A DNA stretch of 52,210 nucleotides from Oscillospiraceae bacterium (GCA_022509025.1 JAFLUB010000017.1:1-52210); one strand, 5' to 3'; positions 17,001-26,656 are shown, counted from the first letter of the stretch. Numbers and translations are program-made. The notes: generated by a model from the letters alone, not told the origin.

Positions 17001-20000
17001 CTATTTCACTTTGACATTATCTTCTCCGAATATACTTTTTATATCATTAATCGCGCCCTCGGTACCGTTAAACCACAGTCTGCGCGGTACACCTGCCATT
17101 TTTCTTGTATCAGTGAAGAAAAGCCTTACCTCCATATCCCCATGGTAAGGAGCGAGAGCTTCCTCAATCTTCTTTAAATTTTCCTCGTTCCGTGTTTCAA
17201 GCTGAATATAAAGTCTTTTTGGCTCTTTTTTATTTATAAGCGCCTCATCAAGAGGCAGCACAGACTGCATCAGAAGTTTCGGTTCTTCGTCCTCGCGTAT
17301 TGAAAGTCTGCATGAAACAGCGACCATATTGTCCTCCTGCAGGAGGAATGAGTACTCGCTTAATACCTTCGGAAATACCAGACATTCAACACTTCCGTAT
17401 ACGTCCTCAAGATTCAGGAACGCCATCTGCGCATTGGCGCGTGTAGTTTTATTCTTCCTCGACGCTATCGCGGCGCATATGACTATCATATCGCCGTCCT
17501 TAATACCGCCTTCTACGGCGTGATAGTTACCATCATCGTCACGATGTACGCTTGTCAGAACATCGCTTATATTATACTTTGTAAGTTTCTTTATTTTATC
17601 CGTGTATTCCTCCATCGGATGACCGGAGAAATACATTCCTGTAGACTGCTTTTCCATTTTCAGCAGAACCTTTTTGTCAAGTTCCTGAATATCAGGAAAC
17701 TCCATTTCCGTATGTTCGTCCATAGAATCAAACAGAGACAGCTGCCCTGCCACGTTATCGCGCGCTTCTCTCGCCGCGCCGTCAATGGCGCGCTCATATA
17801 CGGCAAGAAGCTGAGAACGTTTTATCCCCATAGAATCGAACGCTCCGCAGGATATAAGCCCTTCCAGCGCGCGCTTATTCATGTCCCGCCCTGTCATACG
17901 ATCAATAAAATCCGAAAATGATTTAAATTCACCGTTATTATTGCGTTCATTGACAAGATTTATTATCATTGCGCGCCCTACATTTTTTACCGCGGATAAG
18001 CCGAAGCGTATACTTCCGTTTTCGACTGTAAATGTATCCTCGCTTCTGTTAACATCGGGCGGCAGACGATTAATTCCCATCTCTTTGCAGTTCGCAATAT
18101 AATGATTTATTTTGTCAAGGTCGTCAACACTTGAAATCAGTGATGCCATATATTCAACAGGATAAAATGTCTTTAAATATGCCGTCTGATATGCCACAAC
18201 CGCATATGCCGCCGCATGGGATTTATTAAAGCCGTAATTCGCAAAATCACTTATTTCATCAAAAATAGCAATTGCTGTCGCCTCGCTGATACCGTTTTTG
18301 ATACATCCGGGTATCTCGCCGTCATCACTGCCGTAAATAAAATTCTTACGCTCAATTTCCATCTGATCGGCCTTTTTCTTGCTTATCGTACGGCGCATCA
18401 AATCCGCCTTGCCGAGTGAGTACCCTGCAAGCGTGCGCACAATTTCAAGCACCTGTTCCTGATACACCATACAGCCGTAGGTGGTATTAAGAATCCCCTC
18501 TAAAAGCGGATGCTTATATGTTACCTTTTCCGGGTTATTCTTGTTGTGTATATATCTCGGTATCTGCTCCATCGGTCCCGGACGATACAAAGAAATTCCC
18601 GCTATTATGTCCTCGAAGCTTGCCGGACGCATTTCCTGCATGAACGACTGCATTCCCGCGCTTTCAAGCTGGAATACTCCGTCTGTATTTCCCGAAGAAA
18701 TAAGCTCGTAAACCTCCCGGCAGTCATAGTCTATACTATCGATATCGAGATCTATCCCCTTTGTCTTTTTGATTATTTTAACAGCGTTTTCTATTACGGT
18801 GAGGTTACGAAGTCCTAAAAAGTCCATTTTAAGAAGCCCGAGACTCTCCACCGTATCCTTTGTGAACTGTGTTGTTATAAAGTTTTCAGTATTAAGCTGG
18901 AGCGGTACGTAATTCACTATAGGTTCACTTGTTATAACCACCCCTGCGGCATGCGTGGACGAATGACGCGGAAGTCCTTCAAGCGCCATTGATGTATCCA
19001 GGAGTTCCTTTATCTTAGGGTCATTGTCATACAAAGCGCGAAGCTCATTGCTTATATCAAGCGCCTTCTGAATCGTCATTTTCAAATCAAACGGTACAAG
19101 CTTTGCAACCTTGTCAACCTCTGCATAAGGGATGTTTAAAGCGCGTCCTACGTCACGTATGGCAAGCTTCGCCTTCATTGTACCGAATGTTATTATCTGA
19201 GCGACCTGTCCCTCGCCGTACTTCTCAACAACATAGTCAATAACCTTCTGTCTGCCCTCGGGCGCGAAATCAATATCAATATCCGGCATGCTCACACGCT
19301 CGGGGTTTAAGAAACGCTCAAAGAACAGTCCGTACTTAATCGGGTCAACAGTTGTTATTCCCAGACTGTATGAAACAATACTGCCCGCCGCGCTGCCTCG
19401 TCCCGGTCCGACCATAACTCCGTTATTTTTAGCAAAGTGTATAAAATCCCATACTATCAGGAAATAATCCACAAATCCCATGTTTTTTATAACACCAAGC
19501 TCATAATCAAGCTGTTCCTTAATCTCAGGACGGACAGGATTATAGCGTTTACCAAGCCCTTCCTCGCAAAGCTCTTTAAGATACGAAAAGGCATCCTTGC
19601 CGTCAGGAACGGCAAATGATGGAAGATGACGTGTTTCAAAATCAAAGTCAACCTGACACCTTTGGGCTATTTTACCGGTATTTTCGATTGCTTCGGGAAT
19701 ATACTCAAATAAATCCGCCATTTCCTCAGGTGACTTTATATAAAATTCCTCTGTTTCAAATTTCATTCTGTCAGGATCGTCAACCGTTTTTTCCATCTGT
19801 ATACACATTAAAACATCCTGATATTTTGCGTCCTCTTTTTTGAGATAATGTATATCATTCGTAGCAACAAGCCCAATCCCGGTTTCCTGCGAAAGACGAA
19901 TTATCTCCGGGATTATGCGTCTTTGGTCGGAAATTCCGTGATCCTGTATTTCCAGGAAATAATTATCCTTTCCTAAAACGCTTACGTATTTTTCTACTAT

Positions 20001-20468
20001 TTCTTTGGCGGTATTATAATGTCCGCTGAGAATTGCTTTCGGCACCTCTCCCGCAAGACACGCGGAAAGAGCGATTATTCCCTCGCTGTGTTCTTTAAGC
20101 AGGTCAAAGTCAATTCTCGGCTTATAATAAAACCCCTCTGTGTATCCGCTTGAAACAAGCTTTATAAGATTTTGGTAGCCAATCTGATTTTCAGCAAGCA
20201 GAATAAGGTGGCTCGTCTTATTATCAATGTCATGCACCTTATCAAAACGCGTTCTCGGCGCCATATAGACTTCGCAGCCGATTACCGGATGAATACCCTG
20301 CGCCTTTGCTTCACGGTAAAAATCAACTACACCGTACATTGAACCGTGGTCTGTAATAGCGCATGAAGTCATGCCAAGCTCCTTCACACGCGCGACAAGC
20401 TTTTTTATACTCGCCTCGCCGTCAAGCAAGCTGTATTCGGTATGTGTATGAAGATGACAGAATGACAT
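17001..20468 (-). CDS. dnaE: DNA polymerase III alpha subunit, DnaE type
   Basis: This is an 1155-residue protein. The N-terminal PHP domain starts at HLHTHTEYSLLDG (about 5-17). The polymerase active site PDIDIDF lies near residue 393, preceded by GPGRGSAAGS. The tandem helix-hairpin-helix region follows, and an OB-fold lies near 1000. There is no 3'-5' exonuclease insert, so this is DnaE and not PolC; in Firmicutes with both, DnaE extends primers. I chose the ATG at 20468 because AGAGAGGTGA precedes it; a GTG three codons earlier lies at the edge of that site. It lies 53 bases downstream of whiA. Confidence 0.96.
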   Translation of the reverse strand: MSFCHLHTHTEYSLLDGEASIKKLVARVKELGMTSCAITDHGSMYGVVDFYREAKAQGIHPVIGCEVYMAPRTRFDKVHDIDNKTSHLILLAENQIGYQNLIKLVSSGYTEGFYYKPRIDFDLLKEHSEGIIALSACLAGEVPKAILSGHYNTAKEIVEKYVSVLGKDNYFLEIQDHGISDQRRIIPEIIRLSQETGIGLVATNDIHYLKKEDAKYQDVLMCIQMEKTVDDPDRMKFETEEFYIKSPEEMADLFEYIPEAIENTGKIAQRCQVDFDFETRHLPSFAVPDGKDAFSYLKELCEEGLGKRYNPVRPEIKEQLDYELGVIKNMGFVDYFLIVWDFIHFAKNNGVMVGPGRGSAAGSIVSYSLGITTVDPIKYGLFFERFLNPERVSMPDIDIDFAPEGRQKVIDYVVEKYGEGQVAQIITFGTMKAKLAIRDVGRALNIPYAEVDKVAKLVPFDLKMTIQKALDISNELRALYDNDPKIKELLDTSMALEGLPRHSSTHAAGVVITSEPIVNYVPLQLNTENFITTQFTKDTVESLGLLKMDFLGLRNLTVIENAVKIIKKTKGIDLDIDSIDYDCREVYELISSGNTDGVFQLESAGMQSFMQEMRPASFEDIIAGISLYRPGPMEQIPRYIHNKNNPEKVTYKHPLLEGILNTTYGCMVYQEQVLEIVRTLAGYSLGKADLMRRTISKKKADQMEIERKNFIYGSDDGEIPGCIKNGISEATAIAIFDEISDFANYGFNKSHAAAYAVVAYQTAYLKTFYPVEYMASLISSVDDLDKINHYIANCKEMGINRLPPDVNRSEDTFTVENGSIRFGLSAVKNVGRAMIINLVNERNNNGEFKSFSDFIDRMTGRDMNKRALEGLISCGAFDSMGIKRSQLLAVYERAIDGAAREARDNVAGQLSLFDSMDEHTEMEFPDIQELDKKVLLKMEKQSTGMYFSGHPMEEYTDKIKKLTKYNISDVLTSVHRDDDGNYHAVEGGIKDGDMIVICAAIASRKNKTTRANAQMAFLNLEDVYGSVECLVFPKVLSEYSFLLQEDNMVAVSCRLSIREDEEPKLLMQSVLPLDEALINKKEPKRLYIQLETRNEENLKKIEEALAPYHGDMEVRLFFTDTRKMAGVPRRLWFNGTEGAINDIKSIFGEDNVKVK

Positions 20469-20521
20469 TATATTCACCTCTCTTGATTTAATACTGTATA
20501 CGAATTGACATCACAACTGAT

Positions 20522-21379
20522 TCACAGATTTTCTGCAATATCTAATATTCTATTAAGTCTATGGTTTACTCCCGACTTGCCTATCGGCGGATTTACCTTT
20601 TCTCCTAATTCCTTCAGGCTATCCTCCGGATATTCCTCTCTCAGTTCGCCTATTTCCTTTAAAACACCGGGCAGCTTGTCCCATTTTTTAGCCGCCTTGA
20701 TTTGTTTTATCGCAAACAGATGCTTTGAAGACGCTTTCGCAGCTTTATTCGTGTTAGCGTTTTCACAATTCACGCGTCTGTTTATATTGTTGCGCATTTC
20801 CTTTTCTATCTGTATTGAAAATAACTCAAATGCGCCTTGCGGCGCTCCCATATAGCCCAACAAATCAGCGATTCTTTCGCTATCCTTTATATATAGAACA
20901 TGATATCCTTTCCGGTTCGTAATACGCGCGTCAAAATTATCATGCGCAAGTATTTCCTTAAGGTATTCCGCGCATTTTTTATTTTTCGTATCAAACTCCA
21001 GATGATACCCTTTCTGCGGATCGGTCACACTGCCGCCGCCCAGAAACGCGCCTCGTACAAAAGATGCGCGGCAACACGAAAACGGTATACTGCCGCCGGG
21101 CAATATACCGCCGCATATATTTTCAGTCTGATAAGTATCCGTTGTTTCGATTCTGTATGTTCTTGTTCCCTGTATTATGTTAAGGTCTATTCCAAAGGAG
21201 GAAGAAATATCATCTTTAATGCGCCCTGCCACAGCTCTGTTCTCAGTCGAAAATCTTACGTTTCCCTCCTCGGCAATACCGCCGAACATCAGAGCGCCGG
21301 CTGTTTCGTATAACGCGCATCCTCCGCAGGAATATTCCGTTTTACATAGTTTTTCCTTTATTTGAGATGAAAAAGACAT
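20522..21379 (-). CDS. whiA: WhiA, LAGLIDADG-like DNA-binding regulator
   Basis: This is a 285-residue protein starting MSFSSQIKEKL. The degenerate homing-endonuclease N-domain covers about 10-190 (RGAFLGGGSVTDPQKGYHLE; YLKEILA), and the C-terminal HTH reads LPGVLKEIGELREEYPEDSL and then KELGEKVNPPIGKSGVNHRL, the family's conserved ending. WhiA is a conserved nucleoid-linked regulator of growth and division in Gram-positives. I chose the ATG at 21379: AAAGGA lies 12 bases upstream across a run of eight T, whereas the ATG at 21400 has no binding site. It follows yvcK by 24 bases, in the usual rapZ-yvcK-whiA order. Confidence 0.94.
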   Translation of the reverse strand: MSFSSQIKEKLCKTEYSCGGCALYETAGALMFGGIAEEGNVRFSTENRAVAGRIKDDISSSFGIDLNIIQGTRTYRIETTDTYQTENICGGILPGGSIPFSCCRASFVRGAFLGGGSVTDPQKGYHLEFDTKNKKCAEYLKEILAHDNFDARITNRKGYHVLYIKDSERIADLLGYMGAPQGAFELFSIQIEKEMRNNINRRVNCENANTNKAAKASSKHLFAIKQIKAAKKWDKLPGVLKEIGELREEYPEDSLKELGEKVNPPIGKSGVNHRLNRILDIAENL

Positions 21380-21403
21380 GAAAAAAAACAGTCCTTTCAT
21401 TAT

Positions 21404-22369
21404 TTAGTTTATATTATCCCTAAGACGTATAATAGTTCTTGCCAGACGGCTGAAATTATGACGTATTCTGTCATTCTGCACAAGCAGCAGGTTACCCTGA
21501 ACAAGTCTGGAACGCTCCAGTATCTTATCCGCGTCAATCAAAACCTCCTGTGCGTGCTGCTCAGCATACTTTTCTTTCAACCCTTCGGGAATAACCGCGT
21601 TATTCACGATAACAATGTCAGCAATACCCTCGTAGGAATGGCTCTCTATCGCAGCGAGATGCTCGGAAGCTGTATAGTTTTCCGTTTCTCCTGCCTGAGT
21701 CATTATATTACACACATATATCTTAACCGCCCTGCTCTTACGGATTGCGTCCGCAACACCGTCAACGAGAAGATTTGGTATTATACTCGTATACAGGCTT
21801 CCCGGTCCCATGACTATTATATCCGCTTTTTCTATCGCGCGGATAACTCCCTCAACCGGACGCGGCTTTTCCGGGTTAATCATAAGCCGCTTTATACTGT
21901 TTACGCCGCCGTCATGATGTACTCCTATATTCGATTCGCCGTCTATAACAGTTCCGTCCTCCATCAGAGCGCTTAATGTTACCGCCTCGTTCGTTACAGG
22001 ATAGACCGTTCCGACCACTCCGGCAAGCCTGCTGAATTTTTTCACAGCTTCGTCAAAGCTTTGCGATGTTTCATTAAGCGCGGCGAGGAACAGATTCCCG
22101 AGACTATGCCCTTTTAGCTGACCGCTATTAAACCTGAAATTCAGAAGCTCACCCATCACCGGATCAACCTCCGCAAGCGCGCTGACACAGTTACGGATAT
22201 CTCCCGGTGCAAGCATACCGAGATCGCTTCTGAGCATTCCCGATGAGCCGCCGTCATCAGCGACAGTGACAACAGCCGTTATATTGTGCGTGTGCAGCTT
22301 CAGACCTTTAAGCATTGTGGAAAGACCTGTTCCGCCGCCAATCGCTACTACTCTTGTATCTGAATTCAT
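21404..22369 (-). CDS. yvcK: YvcK/GlmR, UDP-GlcNAc-binding regulator
   Basis: This is a 321-residue protein. VVAIGGGTGLSTMLKGLK (about 6-23) is the glycine-rich nucleotide-sugar loop, TVADDGGSSG (about 35-44) follows, and GPGSLYTSIIPNLLVDGV (about 187-204) is the CofD/YvcK-type signature. In Bacillus it links wall precursor supply to growth on gluconeogenic carbon by binding UDP-GlcNAc. I chose the ATG at 22369, with GGAG 7 bases upstream; an ATG at 22381 is possible, and anything longer enters a repeat element. The repeat separates it from rapZ. Confidence 0.94.
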   Translation of the reverse strand: MNSDTRVVAIGGGTGLSTMLKGLKLHTHNITAVVTVADDGGSSGMLRSDLGMLAPGDIRNCVSALAEVDPVMGELLNFRFNSGQLKGHSLGNLFLAALNETSQSFDEAVKKFSRLAGVVGTVYPVTNEAVTLSALMEDGTVIDGESNIGVHHDGGVNSIKRLMINPEKPRPVEGVIRAIEKADIIVMGPGSLYTSIIPNLLVDGVADAIRKSRAVKIYVCNIMTQAGETENYTASEHLAAIESHSYEGIADIVIVNNAVIPEGLKEKYAEQHAQEVLIDADKILERSRLVQGNLLLVQNDRIRHNFSRLARTIIRLRDNIN

Positions 22370-22408
22370 TCCTATCTCCATTCTACCGCCTTTTAAACGG
22401 CATAACTG

Positions 22409-22556
22409 TAACACGGAAAAGGCTGGTCGCAAATTGCATTTGCTGCTCGTCCATGCAACCTGGAACCAAACAGACTACCATTTTGAGGAACACCGACGTA
22501 TGCTGATACATGGGGTTCCGAAAAATGGTGAGATGTGCTGCTTATTTTTCGCGTTA
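22409..22556. repeat. Family 2 palindromic repeat, copy B with insert
   Basis: The ends are TAACACGG and CGCGTTA. The right part matches other copies (GAGGAACACCGACGTATG, GGTTCCGAAAAATGGTGAG). The left arm holds an extra segment of about 50 bases containing GCAAAT-TGC-ATTTGC, shared with copy C. The repeat begins 4 bases past the rapZ stop and lies within the rapZ-yvcK operon. Confidence 0.85.
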
Positions 22557-22559
22557 CCA

Positions 22560-23417
22560 TTATTCCTTACCTATATCTCTGTATACCACATTTACCGAAT
22601 AATCCTTGGACTTAAGATAATCAGCAAGCTTGTTTGTCATAGTAACACTTCTGTGCTTACCGCCGGTGCAGCCTATTGCAATACTCAGGGAAACTTTTCC
22701 CTCTTCAATATATAGCGGTATCATAAATGACATCATGTCCTGAAGCTTCTCCATAAACTTAACAGCCGTCGGAAAACTCATGACGTAATCCTGAACCGCT
22801 TTATCATTGCCTGTTCTATGCTTCAATTCGTCAATATAGAACGGGTTCGGAAAGCATCGCACGTCAAAGACAAGATCAGCGTCAAGCGGCATACCGTACT
22901 TAAAACCAAACGCCATAACGTTTATTTCAAGCCCGCGTCCCGAATCAGACGACGCATAAATACTCTTGAGCTTCTGGAGTAAATCCTGCAGGCTCAGATT
23001 AGACGTGTCAATAACGTGGTCAGCCGCGTTGTACAAAGCCGAAAGCATCTTTCTTTCCTGTTTAATTGACGCAAGCAAACCGTTTGCCTTATCAAGCGGG
23101 TGCTGACGGCGTATTTCCTTATATCTCTTTACGAGCGTTTCGTTATCCGCGTCAAGATATAAAAGCTTACAATCATAACCCTTGCGTTTAAGGTCATTTA
23201 TCTGCGATAAAAGTTCATTTATCATATCTCCCACGCGTATATCGATAACAAGCGCAACATTATTGAAATTGCCGTTTACAGAAGACAGCATTTCAGAAAA
23301 TTTGGGTATAAGAACAGGAGGCATATTATCTATACAGAAATATCCCATATCCTCTAAATACCGTATTACCTTTGTTTTGCCGCTGCCCGACATTCCCGTT
23401 ACTATTGTGTACTGCAT
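22560..23417 (-). CDS. rapZ: RapZ/YvcJ, RNase adapter-type P-loop protein
   Basis: This is a 285-residue protein. Walker A GMSGSGKT lies at residues 8-15, followed by YFCIDNMPPVLIPKF (about 27-41), both hallmarks of the family. The C-terminal half carries VMAFGFKYGMPLDADLVFDV (about 164-183), then RCFPNPFY, and near the end IGCTGGKHRSV, the conserved GCTGGxHRS motif. In E. coli RapZ guides the decay of the glmZ small RNA; in Firmicutes the YvcJ role is less clear. It lies 2 bases after murB, in the standard murB-rapZ-yvcK-whiA order. Confidence 0.95.
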   Translation of the reverse strand: MQYTIVTGMSGSGKTKVIRYLEDMGYFCIDNMPPVLIPKFSEMLSSVNGNFNNVALVIDIRVGDMINELLSQINDLKRKGYDCKLLYLDADNETLVKRYKEIRRQHPLDKANGLLASIKQERKMLSALYNAADHVIDTSNLSLQDLLQKLKSIYASSDSGRGLEINVMAFGFKYGMPLDADLVFDVRCFPNPFYIDELKHRTGNDKAVQDYVMSFPTAVKFMEKLQDMMSFMIPLYIEEGKVSLSIAIGCTGGKHRSVTMTNKLADYLKSKDYSVNVVYRDIGKE

Positions 23418-23419
23418 CT

Positions 23420-24322
23420 TTAAGTCCTTTCGCCTATCAATCTCACTTCGGGTTCAAGATAAACGCCGAATTTTTCCATTACTGTTTTTTGTATATATTC
23501 AATCAAATCTGTCACATCTTTCGCCGTCGCGCCGCCTTTGTTCACTACGAAACCAGCGTGCTTATCACTGACCATCGCACCGCCGATACTGTATCCCATA
23601 AGTCCCGCGTCCTGTATCAGTTTCCCTGCAAAATGTCCTTCGGGACGCTTAAACGTACTGCCGGCGGACGGAAACGATAACGGCTGCTTTTCGGCGCGTC
23701 TCGTAGCCAAATCAGCCATACGCGCTTTTATATCATCATAATTTCCCTTTTTCAGTTTCAGCTTACACGACAGAATTGTGTATCCGCCCTCACAAAATTT
23801 ACTATGTCTGTATGAAAAATCAAGTTTATCAGCCGTCTCGGTCTTTATAAGCCCGTCCGGACAAATAAATGTGACGCTTTCTATAATGTCCTTTAACTCA
23901 CCGCCGTATGCACCGGCGTTCATATAAATACCGCCGCCGAGTGTTCCCGGAATTCCGGCGGCAAATTCAAAACCTGTAAGACTTTCTTCGAGAATTTTCT
24001 TTGCGAGATTAGACATAAGTATTCCCGCCTCGGCAAAGACTGTTTCGCCCTCAATACGGCATTTCGACATATTTTTTCCTATATGTATAACAACGCCTCT
24101 TATCCCTGAGTCACTCACAAGCATATTTGAGCCGTTACCCATTATCATATAGGGAGTATCCGTATCACGGCAGAAATGAATTACCTTTTCAATTTCAAGC
24201 GCGCCGGAAACATTTACAAATGCGTCAGCCCTTCCTCCTATGCGGAAAGTGGTGTGTTCGCTCATTTTCTCATCAAAAAGTACATTGTCCGTCACGGACA
24301 TCAGAGCTTCTCTATCAATCAT
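23420..24322 (-). CDS. murB: MurB, UDP-N-acetylenolpyruvoylglucosamine reductase
   Basis: This is a 300-residue protein. The FAD-binding part contains TTFRIGGRAD (about 22-31), GNGSNMLVSD (about 62-71) and GIPGTLGGGIYMNAGAYGGE (about 124-143). The C-terminal part has GSTFKRP (about 222-228), which carries the catalytic-site residues of the type II enzyme, and ends in LEPEVRLIG. It reduces the enolpyruvyl group to make UDP-MurNAc for peptidoglycan. I chose the ATG at 24322 because AGGAGG lies 6 bases upstream; the frame before it is repeat DNA. It is separated from the PHP gene upstream by family 2 copy C. Confidence 0.95.
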   Translation of the reverse strand: MIDREALMSVTDNVLFDEKMSEHTTFRIGGRADAFVNVSGALEIEKVIHFCRDTDTPYMIMGNGSNMLVSDSGIRGVVIHIGKNMSKCRIEGETVFAEAGILMSNLAKKILEESLTGFEFAAGIPGTLGGGIYMNAGAYGGELKDIIESVTFICPDGLIKTETADKLDFSYRHSKFCEGGYTILSCKLKLKKGNYDDIKARMADLATRRAEKQPLSFPSAGSTFKRPEGHFAGKLIQDAGLMGYSIGGAMVSDKHAGFVVNKGGATAKDVTDLIEYIQKTVMEKFGVYLEPEVRLIGERT

Positions 24323-24339
24323 ATATATCCTCCTAAAGC

Positions 24340-24557
24340 TAAGACGTGAAAAATAAGCGACGCACCTCGCCATTTTTCGGAACTTGAAGTATAAGAACCC
24401 GACCCGCTAACGCAATATTAAATTGCGAGCGGGCACCCCGGAACCTTGTTGTTTCACAATAAGCATACGTCGGCATTCCTCAAAACGGCAATCTGCTTGG
24501 TTCCCGGTTGCATGGGCGAGCAGCAAATGCAATTTGCGACCAGCCTTTTCCACGTTA
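24340..24557. repeat. Family 2 palindromic repeat, copy C with two nested inserts
   Basis: The ends are TAAGACGTGAAAAATAAGCG and CACGTTA. One insert holds the stem CCCGCTAACGCAAT / ATTGCGAGCGGG (about 24401-24432). The other is the GCAAAT/ATTTGC segment also present in copy B, in the reverse orientation. It lies 2 bases after the PHP gene stop and just upstream of the murB ribosome binding site. Confidence 0.85.
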
Positions 24558-24559
24558 TA

Positions 24560-25291
24560 TCAATAACTGTATGTATATAATTCTTTACCCTTTTCGGCCA
24601 TATATCCCTCAAAGGCTTTCAGATTTCTGTTAATTATCAGCTTTTCGGGGAAGGAAATTTCCTTTAACATATCCAGCGCATTGTTATAATCGCCTATTTC
24701 AAAGCTTATATGCGCGTCCGAGCTTACAACTATTCCTACTTCCTTCTCCATGCAAAGCTCGGCTATTCTCTTACAGTTCGGGATACTTGCCTTCCTCACA
24801 TAAAACGAATGATTGTTTATCTCGATAAGCTTGTGATTTTTCTTTGCAAGGTCTATGATTTTCTCATAATCATAAGATAAATCCGGAGCGCCGCTGTGGC
24901 ATATAACATCTATAAGGGGATTATTCACAATGCTGAGATACGCGCTTGTGTTATCCTCCGCGCCTAAATCCTTATAGCACGGTTTATGTATACTCGCATT
25001 TACCACGTCCATATTTTTCAGAATATCCTCGTCAAGGTCAATATTACCCTCAAGGTCAAGAATATTAACCTCTGCTCCGTAAAGAATTTTCACGCCGTTG
25101 ATTTCTCTCGGAATCGCTTTAAGATTGATAAAATGCCACGGGTGAACTCCATCGGGAATCGCGGGAGCATGGTCTGTGATTGCGATTGCCTCCATCCCTT
25201 CATCCGCCGCTCTTTTTGCAAGCTCCTGCACAGTAGAATATGCGTGAGCGCTTGCCAATGTGTGCGTATGTGTGTCAAATAATATTTTCAA
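24560..25291 (-). CDS. PHP-domain phosphoesterase (YcdX-like)
   Basis: This is a 243-residue protein that is a single PHP domain. Metal-binding motifs are visible: DTHTHTLASAHAYST (6-20), AITDHAPA (about 37-44), GAEVNI (about 71), HSGAPD, INNHS (about 158) and SSDAHIS (about 190). The family comprises zinc- or manganese-dependent phosphatases; the substrate is unknown. The start is TTG at 25291 with AGGAAG 8-13 bases upstream; no ATG is nearby. It lies 15 bases behind hprK and is followed by a repeat and murB, so it is part of the hprK transcription unit. Confidence 0.88.
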   Translation of the reverse strand: MKILFDTHTHTLASAHAYSTVQELAKRAADEGMEAIAITDHAPAIPDGVHPWHFINLKAIPREINGVKILYGAEVNILDLEGNIDLDEDILKNMDVVNASIHKPCYKDLGAEDNTSAYLSIVNNPLIDVICHSGAPDLSYDYEKIIDLAKKNHKLIEINNHSFYVRKASIPNCKRIAELCMEKEVGIVVSSDAHISFEIGDYNNALDMLKEISFPEKLIINRNLKAFEGYMAEKGKELYTYSY

Positions 25292-25306
25292 TTTTTATCT
25301 TCCTTA

Positions 25307-26251
25307 CTATATGTTTAGCTGTTCTTCCATCTGATTCATCAGCCTGTTATTCAATTCCACCGCAGCATTATATCCCATACGCTTCTGACGGTTGTTCATT
25401 GAAGCAACCTCAACTATAACCGCGAGGTTACGGCCAAGCTTTACAGGTATTGTAAGCGAAGGAACATTTATTCCCATTATATTTGTGAACTCGTCAACCA
25501 TACCGAGCCGGTCATACTGCTTTCCATCCTCCCACGGTTCAAGGTGAATAATCATATCTATGCTTTCAGCATCCTTTACCGCGCCTATACCGAATATCTC
25601 CTTTACATCGATTATACCTATACCGCGAAGCTCAACGAAGTGTCTTATAATCTCCGGTGACGAACCGACAAGAGTATTGTCCGAAACGCGCTTTATCTCA
25701 ACCGCGTCGTCCGCGACAAGTCTGTGTCCGCGCTTTACAAGCTCAATAGCCGTTTCGCTTTTTCCGACTCCGCTTTCTCCGAGGATAAGTATTCCCTCAC
25801 CATATACCTCGACAAGCACACCGTGGCGCGTTCGTCTTGGGGCAAGCTCCACATTGAGATACTCTATAATCGCGCTCATAAACACCGATGTTACACTCTC
25901 ACTTCTCAGGAGCGGGATATTATGCTTTTCCGCCAGTTCTATCATTTCAGGGAATATCTGAAGTCCTCTTGTTATAATCAAAGCCGGTATGTGCTGTGAA
26001 AAAAGTTTTTCTATCCTTGCCGCTCTGTCATCAGAAGTGAACTGCTCCAGAAACTTAAATTCAACCCTGCCCATAATCTGTATACGGTTGCTGTCAAAAT
26101 GGTCAAAGAACCCTACCATCTGAAGACCCGGTCGGTTTATATCACTTCTCTGCACCATAACAGAATCTATATCCGGTGTTTCATAAATCCTCTCAAGGTC
26201 AAATTCCTCTATTATTTTGGTAAGTGGGATTTTGTATTCATCATTGGTCAT
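25307..26251 (-). CDS. hprK: HPr kinase/phosphorylase
   Basis: This is a 314-residue protein. The N-terminal MurF-like domain covers about 1-130. Walker A GESGVGKS lies near residue 155, HRLVADDAVEI (about 173-183) follows, and the family signature VELRGIGIIDVKEIFGIGAV (about 206-225) is complete. It phosphorylates and dephosphorylates HPr on Ser46, the central switch of carbon catabolite control in Firmicutes. The ATG at 26251 has AAAGGCGG upstream. It is the first gene of the long minus-strand block that reaches pfkA and pyk, matching its role in sensing glycolytic flux. Confidence 0.96.
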   Translation of the reverse strand: MTNDEYKIPLTKIIEEFDLERIYETPDIDSVMVQRSDINRPGLQMVGFFDHFDSNRIQIMGRVEFKFLEQFTSDDRAARIEKLFSQHIPALIITRGLQIFPEMIELAEKHNIPLLRSESVTSVFMSAIIEYLNVELAPRRTRHGVLVEVYGEGILILGESGVGKSETAIELVKRGHRLVADDAVEIKRVSDNTLVGSSPEIIRHFVELRGIGIIDVKEIFGIGAVKDAESIDMIIHLEPWEDGKQYDRLGMVDEFTNIMGINVPSLTIPVKLGRNLAVIVEVASMNNRQKRMGYNAAVELNNRLMNQMEEQLNI

Positions 26252-26297
26252 TTGCTTTTCCGCCTTTCATGATACTTTTCATGTTATCCTATTATAT

Positions 26298-26326
26298 ATT
26301 ATACCCTATACGGAAATATTTTTCAA
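26298..26326 (-). promoter_or_regulatory. hprK promoter
   Basis: Minus strand: TTGAAA (26321-26326), 17 bases, TATAAT (26298-26303). It starts transcription about 40 bases before hprK. Confidence 0.8.
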
Positions 26327-26396
26327 TAAAATTATGTAACTTTTATACGATATTTTCTAACTATAAAAAAAAATTCATAAAAAAGCAATAAAACTC

Positions 26397-26425
26397 TTGC
26401 AATCTTAATAAGTTTGTGTTAAAAT
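26397..26425 (+). promoter_or_regulatory. rpmB promoter
   Basis: TTGCAA (26397-26402), 17 bases, TAAAAT (26420-26425). It is divergent from the hprK promoter, about 100 bases away. Confidence 0.8.
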
Positions 26426-26467
26426 ACTGCTTGATGTTTCGATAAACGTGTCAGGAGGTGTAATAAA

Positions 26468-26656
26468 ATGGCAAAATGCGATGTTTGCGGAAAGGGCGTT
26501 TCTTTTGGTATCAAGGTCAGCCACTCTCACAGAAGATCCAACAGAACGTGGAAACCCAATGTAAGAAAGGTCAGAGCAGTTGTTAACGGCTCTGTTAAGT
26601 CAATGCACGTTTGTACTCGTTGCCTGCGCAGCGGAAAGGTAGAACGCGCTGTTTGA
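26468..26656 (+). CDS. rpmB: 50S ribosomal protein L28
   Basis: This is a 62-residue basic protein of normal L28 length. MAKCDVCGKGVSFG (1-14) with its CxxC, SHSHRRSNRTWKPN (about 20-33) and the late CTRCLRSGKV (about 49-58) with a second CxxC are the family's features, giving the zinc-binding form. It is part of the large ribosomal subunit. A very strong AGGAGGTG site precedes the ATG. It is monocistronic, with its own promoter and terminator. Confidence 0.97.
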   Translation: MAKCDVCGKGVSFGIKVSHSHRRSNRTWKPNVRKVRAVVNGSVKSMHVCTRCLRSGKVERAV

